A model generated the notes under the pieces. The model saw nothing but the letters and a program-made list of their open reading frames with translations, had not been told where the DNA came from and searched no databases. From contig NZ_CALUWY010000014.1 in NCBI RefSeq assembly GCF_944324615.1, positions 1 to 53,101 of the forward strand: a DNA stretch of 53,101 bases, given 5' to 3'. Shown in pieces: positions 24,693-32,081 of the stretch. Each line of letters opens with the position of its first letter. Positions within the stretch are counted from its first letter, which is position 1. The translations under genes were made by a program, and so were the position numbers. The stretch is from an uncultured Mailhella sp. GTDB taxonomy: Bacteria > Desulfobacterota > Desulfovibrionia > Desulfovibrionales > Desulfovibrionaceae.

Positions 24693-25604
24693 ATGACCTT
24701 TTATACCTGCGCGGCTCTGGCCGTGCTTCTTTTCATCGGTTTTGCCGGGGCTGTTCTGCCCTTTGTCTCCGTATGGGATCACAGGCTTGCCGTTGCGCGC
24801 CGCCGTTCCCTCTATGATAAGAGCGCCGGGCAGACGGAACACCTTACGGCCGCCCTGCATACTGTTTTCGCTCTGGGCCTTGCCGCCGATTTTCTGGCCG
24901 ACGGCTTCATCAACCGCCTCATGGCCGGCCCCTGGGTCTTCGTGTGGGAGGGGCTGGTGCTTTCCGCCGCTCTGGCGACGCTCTGTTCCGTGGCCGCCCT
25001 CCTGGTCGGAAAAAAGGGCAGAATGGTGTTCAGCGTCCTGAGCGGCCTTGTGGCCATGTTCTCGGCAAGCCTTCTCTGCGTGCTCGGCTGGGCCTTCTGC
25101 CTCGGTGCGCTCACGGGCGGCGGCGCAGATCCGGAAGAGGCCATGCAGGCCTTCATGGTGCTTCTGGCCGGTCTGCACAGCGTGGGCTTTGCCCTGTTCG
25201 TGGTCTTCGCCCTGTGCCTTGCCCTTGCCGCCGCCTACGGCCTTGCCCTCTGCTGGCATATTCTCCGCCGCAATGCCGATGACTTCGGCCGGGATTACTA
25301 CACCTTCACGCTGGCCATGCGTTCCCGTCAGGCCATGTCCGCCGGTCTTCTGCTCACGCTGTCGGCGGCATCCATGTTCTGGATGTATCCCGCCGTGGAC
25401 GGCGCGCAGAGTCTGGCGCTTCTGCCCTTTGCCGGAGCCTTTGCCCCGCAGGCGCTCACCGCAGGCATGTTCTGCCTGCCTGCTGCGGCGCTTCTGTGGT
25501 ACGGCATGAGCCGCGCGGCCCTGCCCATGCAGCGCCGTTCTCTGGCGTTTCTGGCCCTGCCTCTGCTTCTCATCGGGGTGTACGCCGTGCTCGGCCGCAT
25601 CTGA
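24693..25604 (+). CDS. Multi-pass membrane protein of unknown function
   Basis: 303 residues from an ATG with CAGGAG five bases upstream. I do not recognise the family. About eight hydrophobic segments alternate with short loops; charged loops include WDHRLAVARRRSLYDKSAGQTEHL and LRRNADDFGRDYYTFTLAMRSRQ. Several membrane-embedded His residues (in AALHTVFALGLAADFLADGF and LLAGLHSVGFALF) would allow haem ligation, so a cytochrome-like or quinone-linked subunit is one possibility, but nothing proves it. It is divergent from the AsmA-like gene and ends at its own terminator. Confidence 0.75.
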   Translation: MTFYTCAALAVLLFIGFAGAVLPFVSVWDHRLAVARRRSLYDKSAGQTEHLTAALHTVFALGLAADFLADGFINRLMAGPWVFVWEGLVLSAALATLCSVAALLVGKKGRMVFSVLSGLVAMFSASLLCVLGWAFCLGALTGGGADPEEAMQAFMVLLAGLHSVGFALFVVFALCLALAAAYGLALCWHILRRNADDFGRDYYTFTLAMRSRQAMSAGLLLTLSAASMFWMYPAVDGAQSLALLPFAGAFAPQALTAGMFCLPAAALLWYGMSRAALPMQRRSLAFLALPLLLIGVYAVLGRI

Positions 25605-25622
25605 TGACAGACAGATATCGGA

Positions 25623-25656
25623 AAGCCCGCTTCAGACTCAGGCCTGAAGCGGGCTT
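25623..25656. terminator. Bidirectional terminator between convergent genes
   Basis: Perfect AAGCCCGCTTCAG ... CTGAAGCGGGCTT stem with a seven-to-eight-base loop, 18 bases after the membrane-protein stop and about 40 beyond the stop of the convergent MobA-like/HD gene. Confidence 0.9.
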
Positions 25657-25698
25657 CGTTATTTAATATGTCCGGGATTCCGGAGGCGTTTCATGCGC

Positions 25699-26841
25699 TT
25701 ACGCGCTCAGGGCCTGCCGGGCAAGCGCTTCAGGGTCGCTTTCGCATTCGCGCGCAAAGCGCTCCGCCAGGGCAAGGGCCCTGCCCATGCGCCCGGCAAT
25801 GGCGGCGCAGGCTTCGGCATCGTCTGCAAAGCGCTCCATCTTGCTTTGAAAGCGTTCGCGCAGAGGAACAGGGGAGGAGCCGCGCACATATTTATCCGCA
25901 AGAAAGACAAGTTCCCTTTCGGAAAGGGGGGAGTCGTCGGGCAGGGTGAGGTCGCGGTGATCCTCCACAAGGCGCGCCATGCGTTCCATGCCCAGAGAGC
26001 GGAACAGCCTTCCCGCCGCCGCTTCATGGTGTTCCTGCCCCTTGCACACATCGTGCACGATGCCGCCGGCCAGCGCCAGGGAGGGGGAAAGGGGCGTTTC
26101 CCGGCGCAGGGCGCGGGCGCGGTTCAGGGCAAGGGCAAAGGCTTCGGCCACGGCCCCCACGGCAAGACAGTGCAGTCTGCCTCTTTCCCGCACCCGGCGC
26201 ACGGCAAGAAATTCCTTTGCCTCCTCCGGGGAAAGGATGTCCTGCGAAGGGGCGAGGGTGCAGAGGGCGGCGTATTCCTCCGGGGTGTCCATGTCCTGCA
26301 CAATGAAGGAATCCGCCACGGGCACGAGGCGGGGACAGGCGCCCTGCAGCAGGTCGCGCAGGCAGCCTTCATCCTCTGCGTCGCGCAGGGAAGGCAGCAT
26401 GGCTGCGGGGAAAAGAGGCGGGTGCCCCGTACTGCCGCGCCATGCGGGAATGAGCGGCACATCCGGCGAGTGCTCCGCCTCCGCAAGCAGGGCGCGCACG
26501 CTCATGCGGCGCACCAGCGGAATATCCACGGGATGCACGAAAAAGTGCGTGCAGTCTCCGGGGAGGGCGGCGCTTCCCGCTCGGATGCTGGAAAACATGC
26601 CTTTTTCAGGGTGAGGGTTCAGGGCGAAGGCGGCGTTGCAGGCTTCGGCCGCCCTTTTCGTGTCTTCCGCCCTGTTGCCGCCCACGACAACGGGGTGCAC
26701 GCCTTCGGACTGGTACAGGGCGCAGAGCCCGGCAAGGGCGGAAAGATGTCCCTCCGGCAGAGGCAGGGGCAGAAGCGGCTTGAAGTGCGGCTGCATGCGG
26801 GAGGAAAAGCCGGCGGCGAGAATGAGGGCGTATGCGTTCAT
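25699..26841 (-). CDS. MobA-like NTP transferase fused to an HD domain (DVU_1551-type)
   Basis: 380 residues from the ATG at 26841 (MNAYALILAAGFSSRM); no clear ribosome-binding site, and the frame is open farther upstream without a better start. The N-terminal half is a MobA/MocA-like nucleotidyltransferase: LILAAGFSSRM (6-16), a PVDIPLV metal site (104-110) and GSTGHPPLFP. The C-terminal half carries an HD signature GGIVHDVCKGQEHHEAA (H263-D264). MocA/MobA enzymes attach CMP or GMP to molybdopterin, fitting the aldehyde oxidoreductase operon just upstream, which needs the cytosine dinucleotide form of the cofactor. I recall NCBI calling this family the DVU_1551 NTP transferase. It follows a hairpin, so it may be partly independent of the operon. 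Confidence 0.85.
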   Translation of the reverse strand: MNAYALILAAGFSSRMQPHFKPLLPLPLPEGHLSALAGLCALYQSEGVHPVVVGGNRAEDTKRAAEACNAAFALNPHPEKGMFSSIRAGSAALPGDCTHFFVHPVDIPLVRRMSVRALLAEAEHSPDVPLIPAWRGSTGHPPLFPAAMLPSLRDAEDEGCLRDLLQGACPRLVPVADSFIVQDMDTPEEYAALCTLAPSQDILSPEEAKEFLAVRRVRERGRLHCLAVGAVAEAFALALNRARALRRETPLSPSLALAGGIVHDVCKGQEHHEAAAGRLFRSLGMERMARLVEDHRDLTLPDDSPLSERELVFLADKYVRGSSPVPLRERFQSKMERFADDAEACAAIAGRMGRALALAERFARECESDPEALARQALSA

Positions 26842-27016
26842 GAAAAAAAGAAGCGGACGGAGCCGGTAGAGGGGAAGGCGGAGTGCGGAGACGGCAAGGC
26901 CTTCGGGAAAGGGCGCAGCCGTGCGGAACAGGGCGCGCTGCGGCACAGGGAGCATGCCCGTGCCCTTTGGGGAAACATGTTCCTGCAGGGACGGATCAGG
27001 CTTTTTGTCTTGTTCC

Positions 27017-27040
27017 CCCCGGGGAAGGTGTTCCCCGGGG
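27017..27040 (-). terminator. Hairpin between xdhC-like and mobA-like genes
   Basis: Perfect CCCCGGGGAA / TTCCCCGGGG inverted repeat with a four-base loop, eight bases after the xdhC-like stop. The following T-run on the minus strand is poor, so termination may be partial. Confidence 0.55.
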
Positions 27041-27048
27041 AGAGAGAG

Positions 27049-28092
27049 TTATTTTTTTCTCCACGCCACGGGGGCGGGGGCGTTCCGGCGCACGGCAATG
27101 CACTCGGCAAGGATGCTGACTGCAATTTCCTCCGGCGTTTCCGCGCCGATGTCGAGCCCTATGGGCGCATGGATGCGGGCGAGATCGTCTTCGGTGAAGC
27201 CGTTTTCCCTGAGGCCGGCGTAGATCTGCTGTTTCTTGCGCGTGCTGCCTATCATGCCTATGTAGCGGGCAGGAGTTTTCAGGGCCTGCGCCACGGTGAC
27301 GCCGTCGAACAGATGGCCCCGGGTGACGATGACGATATAGTCGCGGCCTGTGACGTGCAGATCGTCGAAGCAGCGGGCGTATTCCGGCGTGACGTGCACG
27401 ACGGCGTTGGGGAAGCGGCCGGTGTTCGCATATTCCGGTCTGTCGTCCAGCACATGCACGGCAAAGCCGGTAAGGCCGGCGATGGCGGCCGTGGGTCTGG
27501 AAACATGACCGCCGCCCACGATGATCATGCGTTCGGGCGGGCGGCAGGATTCGCAGAAATACATGGTGTCGCCGCAGGGAAGGAGGGCGGCCTCATCAAG
27601 GGGCGCGGCAAGGAGCGTTTCCCGGGCCTCGGCGGGGATGTCGTCGCCAGAGGTGCTTCCGTTTTCAAAAAGCAGCGTCCAGGCGGTGTGCGTGGGCGGG
27701 TAGGGCCGCGCAATGCGGCAGCCTTCGTCTTCTGCGGCATGAAGGGCCTGCGCGGCAAGGGTGGTCAGGGAAGCATCTTCGGGAAGGAAAGGCTCGATGA
27801 GCACGCGCACCTGTCCGCCGCAGATCATTTCGGAGCGGGCGGCCAGGGTACCGTCCATGGCGATGTCGAGCACGCGGGCCTTGTGGTCCTTGCAGGCTTC
27901 AGCACAGGCGGCAATGACGCGGGCCTCGGCAAGGCCCCCGCCCGTGGTGCCGCCCAGGAGGCCGTTTTCTCCGGCAAGCAGGCGGGAACCTGCGCCGCGC
28001 GGCGCGGAACCGGCCTGAAAGACCACGGTGGCCAGTGCGGCGGGGCGGCCCGCCGCAAGTTCAGAACACAGAAGACGGAGCAGTTCTTGCAT
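27049..28092 (-). CDS. XdhC/CoxI-family protein
   Basis: 347 residues from the ATG at 28092 (AGGAGG five bases upstream). N-terminal XdhC/CoxI domain (ALATVVFQAGSAPRGAGSRL ... GTTGGGLAEARVI) and C-terminal Rossmann domain (RMIIVGGGHVSRPTA, then GMIGSTRKKQQIY). XdhC binds the molybdenum cofactor, guides its sulfuration and inserts it into xanthine-dehydrogenase-family enzymes, so Mop in the same operon is the obvious client. It overlaps the end of the CoA-ligase gene by 32 bases, indicating tight coupling. Confidence 0.9.
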   Translation of the reverse strand: MQELLRLLCSELAAGRPAALATVVFQAGSAPRGAGSRLLAGENGLLGGTTGGGLAEARVIAACAEACKDHKARVLDIAMDGTLAARSEMICGGQVRVLIEPFLPEDASLTTLAAQALHAAEDEGCRIARPYPPTHTAWTLLFENGSTSGDDIPAEARETLLAAPLDEAALLPCGDTMYFCESCRPPERMIIVGGGHVSRPTAAIAGLTGFAVHVLDDRPEYANTGRFPNAVVHVTPEYARCFDDLHVTGRDYIVIVTRGHLFDGVTVAQALKTPARYIGMIGSTRKKQQIYAGLRENGFTEDDLARIHAPIGLDIGAETPEEIAVSILAECIAVRRNAPAPVAWRKK

Positions 28093-29167
28093 AAAAGCCT
28101 CCTTTACGGACAAGGCGCAGGGCGGGCACGCCGTTTTCATCAACATAGCGGCCGCGCAGGGGAGAAAGTCGGCGCAGGGGACTGCCGCAGGGGCAGGGAC
28201 CGGGGAGCCACGCGGCGGCGTCGCCGGTGCGGTAGCGGATGAGGGGCATGGCTTCCCGGTTCAGCGTGGTGAGCACGATTTCTCCGGTTTCTCCGTCGGG
28301 CACGGGCAGGCCCGTGACGGGATCGAGAATTTCCAGAAAAAGATCCAGCTCCCGCAGATGGTACCCGTTTTTTGCAAGGCACTGAACCCCGCCGCCGAAA
28401 CAGGTTTCCGTCATACCGTAATGATCGAGAACAAGGCAGTCCAGCGTTTTTTCCAGCCCGTCGCGCACGAAGGCGTCGAGAATGTCGCCGCTCGACTGTA
28501 TGCCTTCCACGCACCGGGCGAGGCTGCGGAAGGCATCGTCGCGCTCCGTTTCCGCAAAAAGCACGGCCAGCTGATGCGGGGCCGCCACCAGGCATTGCGG
28601 CCTGTGGAGGGAAAAATCCCTTCTCAGGCTTTCGGGCGTGGCCTCGGGCGAGCCCGGCACCACGTTCACCCCCGCAGGAGAGAGCGCCTTGCGCAGCAGG
28701 TCGGTCACGCCGTCGGGGCACTGGGCTCCGGGCAGAAGCACCATGAGCGTCTGCCCGGCATGGACGAGCTGGGACATGCCCGTGGCAAAGAACGAGGCCG
28801 TGCGGGCAAGGTCGTTTTCCGAAAAGGCCAGCCTCTTGGGCGCGTCGGTGGAACCTGAGGTCTGAAGGGTGACGATGCGCTGCACGTCCCCCTGCGGAAT
28901 GCAGAGAAATTCGCGGTAGTCGCGCAGATCATGCGGCGTGGTGAAGGGCAGCAGGCGCAGCTCTTCCATGTTCTGCACATCGAGGTTGCAGCCTTTGAGG
29001 GTGCGGCCGTACCAGCGGCTCTGTGCGCGGGCGCGGTGCAGCGTTTCGCGCAGGGCGGAAAAACGGGCCTCCTCCAGCCTTTCGGGGAGGGATCGCCCGT
29101 CGGCCGGGCCGCACTGTGCCTCAAGCCAGGCGTCCAGGCATGAGGGGGAAAGAGGGGGGAGCTTCAT
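28061..29167 (-). CDS. AMP-forming acyl-CoA ligase, short (DVU_1553-type)
   Basis: 368 residues from the ATG at 29167, which overlaps the radical SAM stop as ATGA. The adenylate-forming fold is shown by LQTSGSTDAPKRLAFS (phosphate loop), LDHYGMTETCFGGG and LIRYRTGDAAAW, as in phenylacetate-CoA-ligase-like enzymes. It is shorter than the usual 430 or so residues and ends soon after the A8 region, so the mobile C-terminal subdomain is reduced. Expected reaction: carboxylate + ATP to acyl-AMP, then acyl-CoA. The partner substrate in this operon is unknown; it could activate the acid product of aldehyde oxidation or a group used in cofactor or enzyme modification. I recall an NCBI family named DVU_1553 for it. 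Confidence 0.85.
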   Translation of the reverse strand: MKLPPLSPSCLDAWLEAQCGPADGRSLPERLEEARFSALRETLHRARAQSRWYGRTLKGCNLDVQNMEELRLLPFTTPHDLRDYREFLCIPQGDVQRIVTLQTSGSTDAPKRLAFSENDLARTASFFATGMSQLVHAGQTLMVLLPGAQCPDGVTDLLRKALSPAGVNVVPGSPEATPESLRRDFSLHRPQCLVAAPHQLAVLFAETERDDAFRSLARCVEGIQSSGDILDAFVRDGLEKTLDCLVLDHYGMTETCFGGGVQCLAKNGYHLRELDLFLEILDPVTGLPVPDGETGEIVLTTLNREAMPLIRYRTGDAAAWLPGPCPCGSPLRRLSPLRGRYVDENGVPALRLVRKGGFYARTAPSSVF

Positions 29168-30537
29168 GACAGGTTGCCTTTCTTCTGATCCGTTCCCCGG
29201 TAGAGGGGAATATTGTCGAAGGATGTGAGGTTGTGCAGGCAGAATGGGATGAGCCTGCCGTCGTGGGAAACCACATGGATGCAGCAGCCCCGCACGCGTT
29301 CGATATCCACGCTGAGGGCGTCCTGAAAGGCCATGGCGGAAAGGGTGAAGCGCATCTGCGCTCCGGAACGGGCGAGAAAGCGGGAAAAATCGTCGTTCAG
29401 CGCAGTGTTCTCCGCCCGGGGGGAACTCCAGTGTGCGGCCGTGAAGGCCCGGGAAACGCGGGAGGTTTCGGCGTTGTCCAGAACGTTCCCGGCAAGGCCG
29501 GTTCCGCCGGAGCAGCAGGCGGCGCCCACGGGACCTTCCAGCGTGCCGCCCTTTCGTGCGTACACGGCGCTGAAGGAACAGAGCGGATGCTCGCAGGAGG
29601 GCGCATGGAAGTGCGAGGCGCGCACCATACCTTCGCTCTGCGCTTCCAGAGCGCACATGAGCTCGGGCAGGGTGATGCGGGGAGCCTCCTGCATGTCCCA
29701 GGGAAAGCGCCCGAAGGAGGAAACCGGCTGAAAGTGCAGTCCGCGCACATGTTCGCCCTGCGAAAGCGCAAAGCGCAGAAGCGCCCCCGCCTCATGATCG
29801 TTGACGCCGCGCGCAAGGGTGCAGACGAGCACCACGCCGAGTCCGGCTTCTCTGCACGCATCCAGAGCCGCCTTTTTTTCCCAAAGGCAGGGGCGGCCCC
29901 GGAGGGTGCGGAACACCGTGTCATCCACCCCGTCGAACTGCAGATACACGGAATCCAGCCCCGCGGCCTTCAGGGCGGCGGCATAGCCCGGTTCCGTGCC
30001 GAGGCGAAGGCCGTTGGTGTTGACCTGCACCAGAGAGAAGCCCTTTTCCCGGGCCATGCGGATGATGTCGGGCAGATCGTCCCTTTCCGTGGGTTCTCCG
30101 CCGGAAAGCTGGACATTGCAGGGGCCGGAGGCGCGGAAGAGCGTGTCCATCTGCCTGCGGATATGCTCAGGGGAAGGGTCATCTTCTCTGCCGCCCGCTC
30201 TGGCGTAGCACACGGGACAGCCCAGAGAGCAGCGCATGGTCACTTCGATGAGTCCGGTGCAGGTGTGCTGCGCGTGTTCAGGGCAGAGTCCGCAGTCGTA
30301 GGGACAGCCGTTTTTCAGGGGCGTGGCCGGTTCCCGGGGCCGGGCGGGAATGCGCGGGCTGTTCTTCCATGTGAGAAATTCCGGCGCACCTTCGCCTTCC
30401 TTCCATGCCGGAACCTGAAAATCGCCGTGTTCCGGGCACTGTTTGCGCAGGTACACCATGCCTCCATCCTTAATATAGGAGGCGTCCACAAGGCGGAGAC
30501 ATACGGGGCAGAGGCTCTGAGTCTGGGAAAGCAGCAT
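29164..30537 (-). CDS. Radical SAM enzyme, Tes/MJ0619-like (TrsS-type)
   Basis: 457 residues. The radical SAM cluster is TMRCSLGCPVCYARAGG with C103, C107 and C110; LSGGEPTERDDLPD and NTNGLRLG follow. Before it lies an N-terminal Cys-rich domain: LCPVCLRLVDASYIKDGG (C10, C13) and KQCPEHGDFQ (C34), then NGCPYDCGLCPEHAQHTC (C78, C82, C85, C93). This N-terminal layout is shared with tetraether-lipid synthase (Tes) and MJ0619-type methylases. More cysteines occur near the C-terminus (GCCIHVV). NCBI, as I remember, names a related (seleno)protein family TrsS; here the positions are ordinary Cys codons. It starts immediately before the C-GCAxxG gene's stop codon and overlaps the CoA ligase by four bases. 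Substrate unknown. Confidence 0.87.
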   Translation of the reverse strand: MLLSQTQSLCPVCLRLVDASYIKDGGMVYLRKQCPEHGDFQVPAWKEGEGAPEFLTWKNSPRIPARPREPATPLKNGCPYDCGLCPEHAQHTCTGLIEVTMRCSLGCPVCYARAGGREDDPSPEHIRRQMDTLFRASGPCNVQLSGGEPTERDDLPDIIRMAREKGFSLVQVNTNGLRLGTEPGYAAALKAAGLDSVYLQFDGVDDTVFRTLRGRPCLWEKKAALDACREAGLGVVLVCTLARGVNDHEAGALLRFALSQGEHVRGLHFQPVSSFGRFPWDMQEAPRITLPELMCALEAQSEGMVRASHFHAPSCEHPLCSFSAVYARKGGTLEGPVGAACCSGGTGLAGNVLDNAETSRVSRAFTAAHWSSPRAENTALNDDFSRFLARSGAQMRFTLSAMAFQDALSVDIERVRGCCIHVVSHDGRLIPFCLHNLTSFDNIPLYRGTDQKKGNLS

Positions 30538-31002
30538 TTACGACCTCACGCTTTCCAGACCGTAGGCATCGTAGATGTCGAGAATCTTCCCCCAGCAGTC
30601 CGCCAGCAGATCGCCGCAGAGCTCCATGGGAGGCATGCCCCCTTCGGGCAGAGGCTGCCCGGCAAGGGCGGCCAGCCCGCGCGAGACGTTTTCACAGCCG
30701 TATCCGCCGCAGGAGGCGACGCGCTCCATGAACCAGGAGGCGTATTCGCCCGTCATGGCGTCCAGCATGGGGTGAGGTTCTTCGGCGCTGCTTCCGGAAA
30801 GCCAGGCCAGAATCGCCGCGCCGCCGGTGAGCAGACCGCACGGCCCGCCCGACTGCCCTATGCCGTGACAGAGGCCGCGCATGGCCCGCATGAGGCCGGG
30901 TTCTTCCGTCCCGGCCAGCTGTTCGGCCAGGGCGAGAAGCAGCTGCGAACAGCAGCAGCCCTGCCGTACATAGGGAAGAAGATCCAGCAGAACGGGATTC
31001 AT
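30538..31002 (-). CDS. C-GCAxxG-C-C family redox protein (DVU_1555-type)
   Basis: 154 residues from the ATG at 31002 with AAGGAGG upstream. The pattern GCCCSQ (about 32-37), GLCHGIGQSGGPCGLLTGG and CGGYGCENV, then a last LCGDLLADCW, is the C-GCAxxG-C-C arrangement. The family is thought to bind a redox-active thiol or cluster and often sits beside radical SAM or methyltransferase genes. Its stop is directly adjacent to the radical SAM start. Functional role unproven. Confidence 0.85.
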   Translation of the reverse strand: MNPVLLDLLPYVRQGCCCSQLLLALAEQLAGTEEPGLMRAMRGLCHGIGQSGGPCGLLTGGAAILAWLSGSSAEEPHPMLDAMTGEYASWFMERVASCGGYGCENVSRGLAALAGQPLPEGGMPPMELCGDLLADCWGKILDIYDAYGLESVRS

Positions 31003-31109
31003 GAAAGCCTCCTTGGAAAAGTGTTCATGGGCATGTCCCTCGGAGGCGGGCACGTCCCCGCGCCCCGGCAGGGGAAAACGTAGGCGGCGTTTCTGCCGCC
31101 GCAGAGGGG

Positions 31110-31835
31110 CTAACGCCCGCCGGAAGCATCCGGCACGGACTGCGCCTTTTCTCCGGGGAGCGCCGCCTTCGGGCAGGCGGCTATCCAGAGCCCGTAGCCC
31201 CGGCGCACCCTTCCTTCGGAGGAACAGGCGCAGGCCCCCGGGCGGAGCTGCGCGCAGAGCGTTTCATCACCGTACCAGAGGAGCTTTGCCGCAAGCTCTC
31301 TGAGTGCGGCGCTGTGGTCTTCAAAAACAAGCAGAGAAAAGCCCGCGCGGGCAAGCATGTCCTCCACGGCGGAACGTGTGCGCGCCCCGGCCGCGCATCC
31401 CGTACCCCGGCCGGAGGAAAGGGCGTCCCCGGGCAGATACAGGTCGGAAAGAAGCAGCTTTCCCCCCGGGCGGAGAATGGCGGTAAAACGCCTGAGCGCC
31501 TGTTCCGGGTCCGGCAGGAGGGAAAGCACGCATTCGCAGAGTATGCCGTCGAAGGTGTCGTCGTCAAAGGGCGGATTTGCGGCATCCGCCTGCACAAAGG
31601 GGAAGGGTTCGGAAAGACTGCATTCCCTGTCGAGTCCTGTGCCGTGCAGGCCGAGGGAGGAAAGCACCCTGAGGCTTGCTCCGGCCCCGCATCCGACATC
31701 GAGGATGTGCGCCCCCCCGGCAAAGGAGCACAGCGCAAGGCCGTGCCGGGTGAGCTCCTCCCCGCCGGGGCGCCATGCGCCGCCGGCAATGCGCTGAAAC
31801 AGCGCGGAGGCATACAGGGGAGAGGAGTCCGCCAT
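31110..31835 (-). CDS. SAM-dependent methyltransferase (DVU_1556/TrsM-type)
   Basis: 241 residues from the ATG at 31835, one base after the previous gene's stop. Class I methyltransferase motif I ILDVGCGAGASLRVLS, acidic motif GTGLDREC, and the proline-rich post-motif FAILRPGGKLLLSDLY-type segment (TAILRPGGKLLLSDLYLP). A Cys/Ala-rich stretch (GACACSSEG) lies near the C-terminus. Substrate unknown. With the radical SAM enzyme and the C-GCAxxG protein it makes a probable modification subset in the Mop operon. Confidence 0.87.
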   Translation of the reverse strand: MADSSPLYASALFQRIAGGAWRPGGEELTRHGLALCSFAGGAHILDVGCGAGASLRVLSSLGLHGTGLDRECSLSEPFPFVQADAANPPFDDDTFDGILCECVLSLLPDPEQALRRFTAILRPGGKLLLSDLYLPGDALSSGRGTGCAAGARTRSAVEDMLARAGFSLLVFEDHSAALRELAAKLLWYGDETLCAQLRPGACACSSEGRVRRGYGLWIAACPKAALPGEKAQSVPDASGGR

Positions 31836-31836
31836 A

Positions 31837-32052
31837 TTATTTGTCTTCAAGCAGAGCTTCCACTTCCGCCATCTTGCCTTCGGCAAGGGTGCGGGGGATG
31901 AGCGTCAGCCCGCAGGAGGGGCAGCGGGGAAGGAACACGTCGAAGGCGCTGTGCATGTAAAGGGCCTGCACCTTGATCTGTTCCAGGGGAACATTGCAGC
32001 GGGCGCATACCCAGTCGCCGCCGTCTGTCGTGAAATTGGGTTCCAGGCTCAT
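31837..32052 (-). CDS. Small CxxC/CxxC redox or zinc-ribbon protein (DVU_1557-type)
   Basis: 71 residues with two knuckles, VCARCNVP (C16, C19) and RCPSCGLT (C44, C47), resembling a rubredoxin-like or zinc-ribbon fold. AGGTG lies upstream of the ATG at 32052. Co-transcribed, with a one-base gap to the methyltransferase. It may carry electrons to or from the Cys-rich FAD protein upstream; this is inference. Confidence 0.82.
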   Translation of the reverse strand: MSLEPNFTTDGGDWVCARCNVPLEQIKVQALYMHSAFDVFLPRCPSCGLTLIPRTLAEGKMAEVEALLEDK

Positions 32053-32081
32053 GATGAATCACCTCGCAGGGTTGGGGAAGC

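Noticed and set aside
24549..25259. N-terminal extension of the AsmA-like frame by 237 codons
   Set aside because: It overlaps the opposite-strand membrane protein gene and has no signal; the ATG at 24548 with AGAGGG gives a proper N-terminal membrane helix.
25693..28242. Long plus-strand frame opposite the MobA-like/HD and XdhC-like genes, and a similar one at 29233-31083
   Set aside because: Both are shadows of conserved minus-strand genes.
29164..30537. Possible selenocysteine (in-frame TGA) in the radical SAM gene
   Set aside because: Related families include selenoproteins, but this frame is continuous with Cys codons at all cluster positions.
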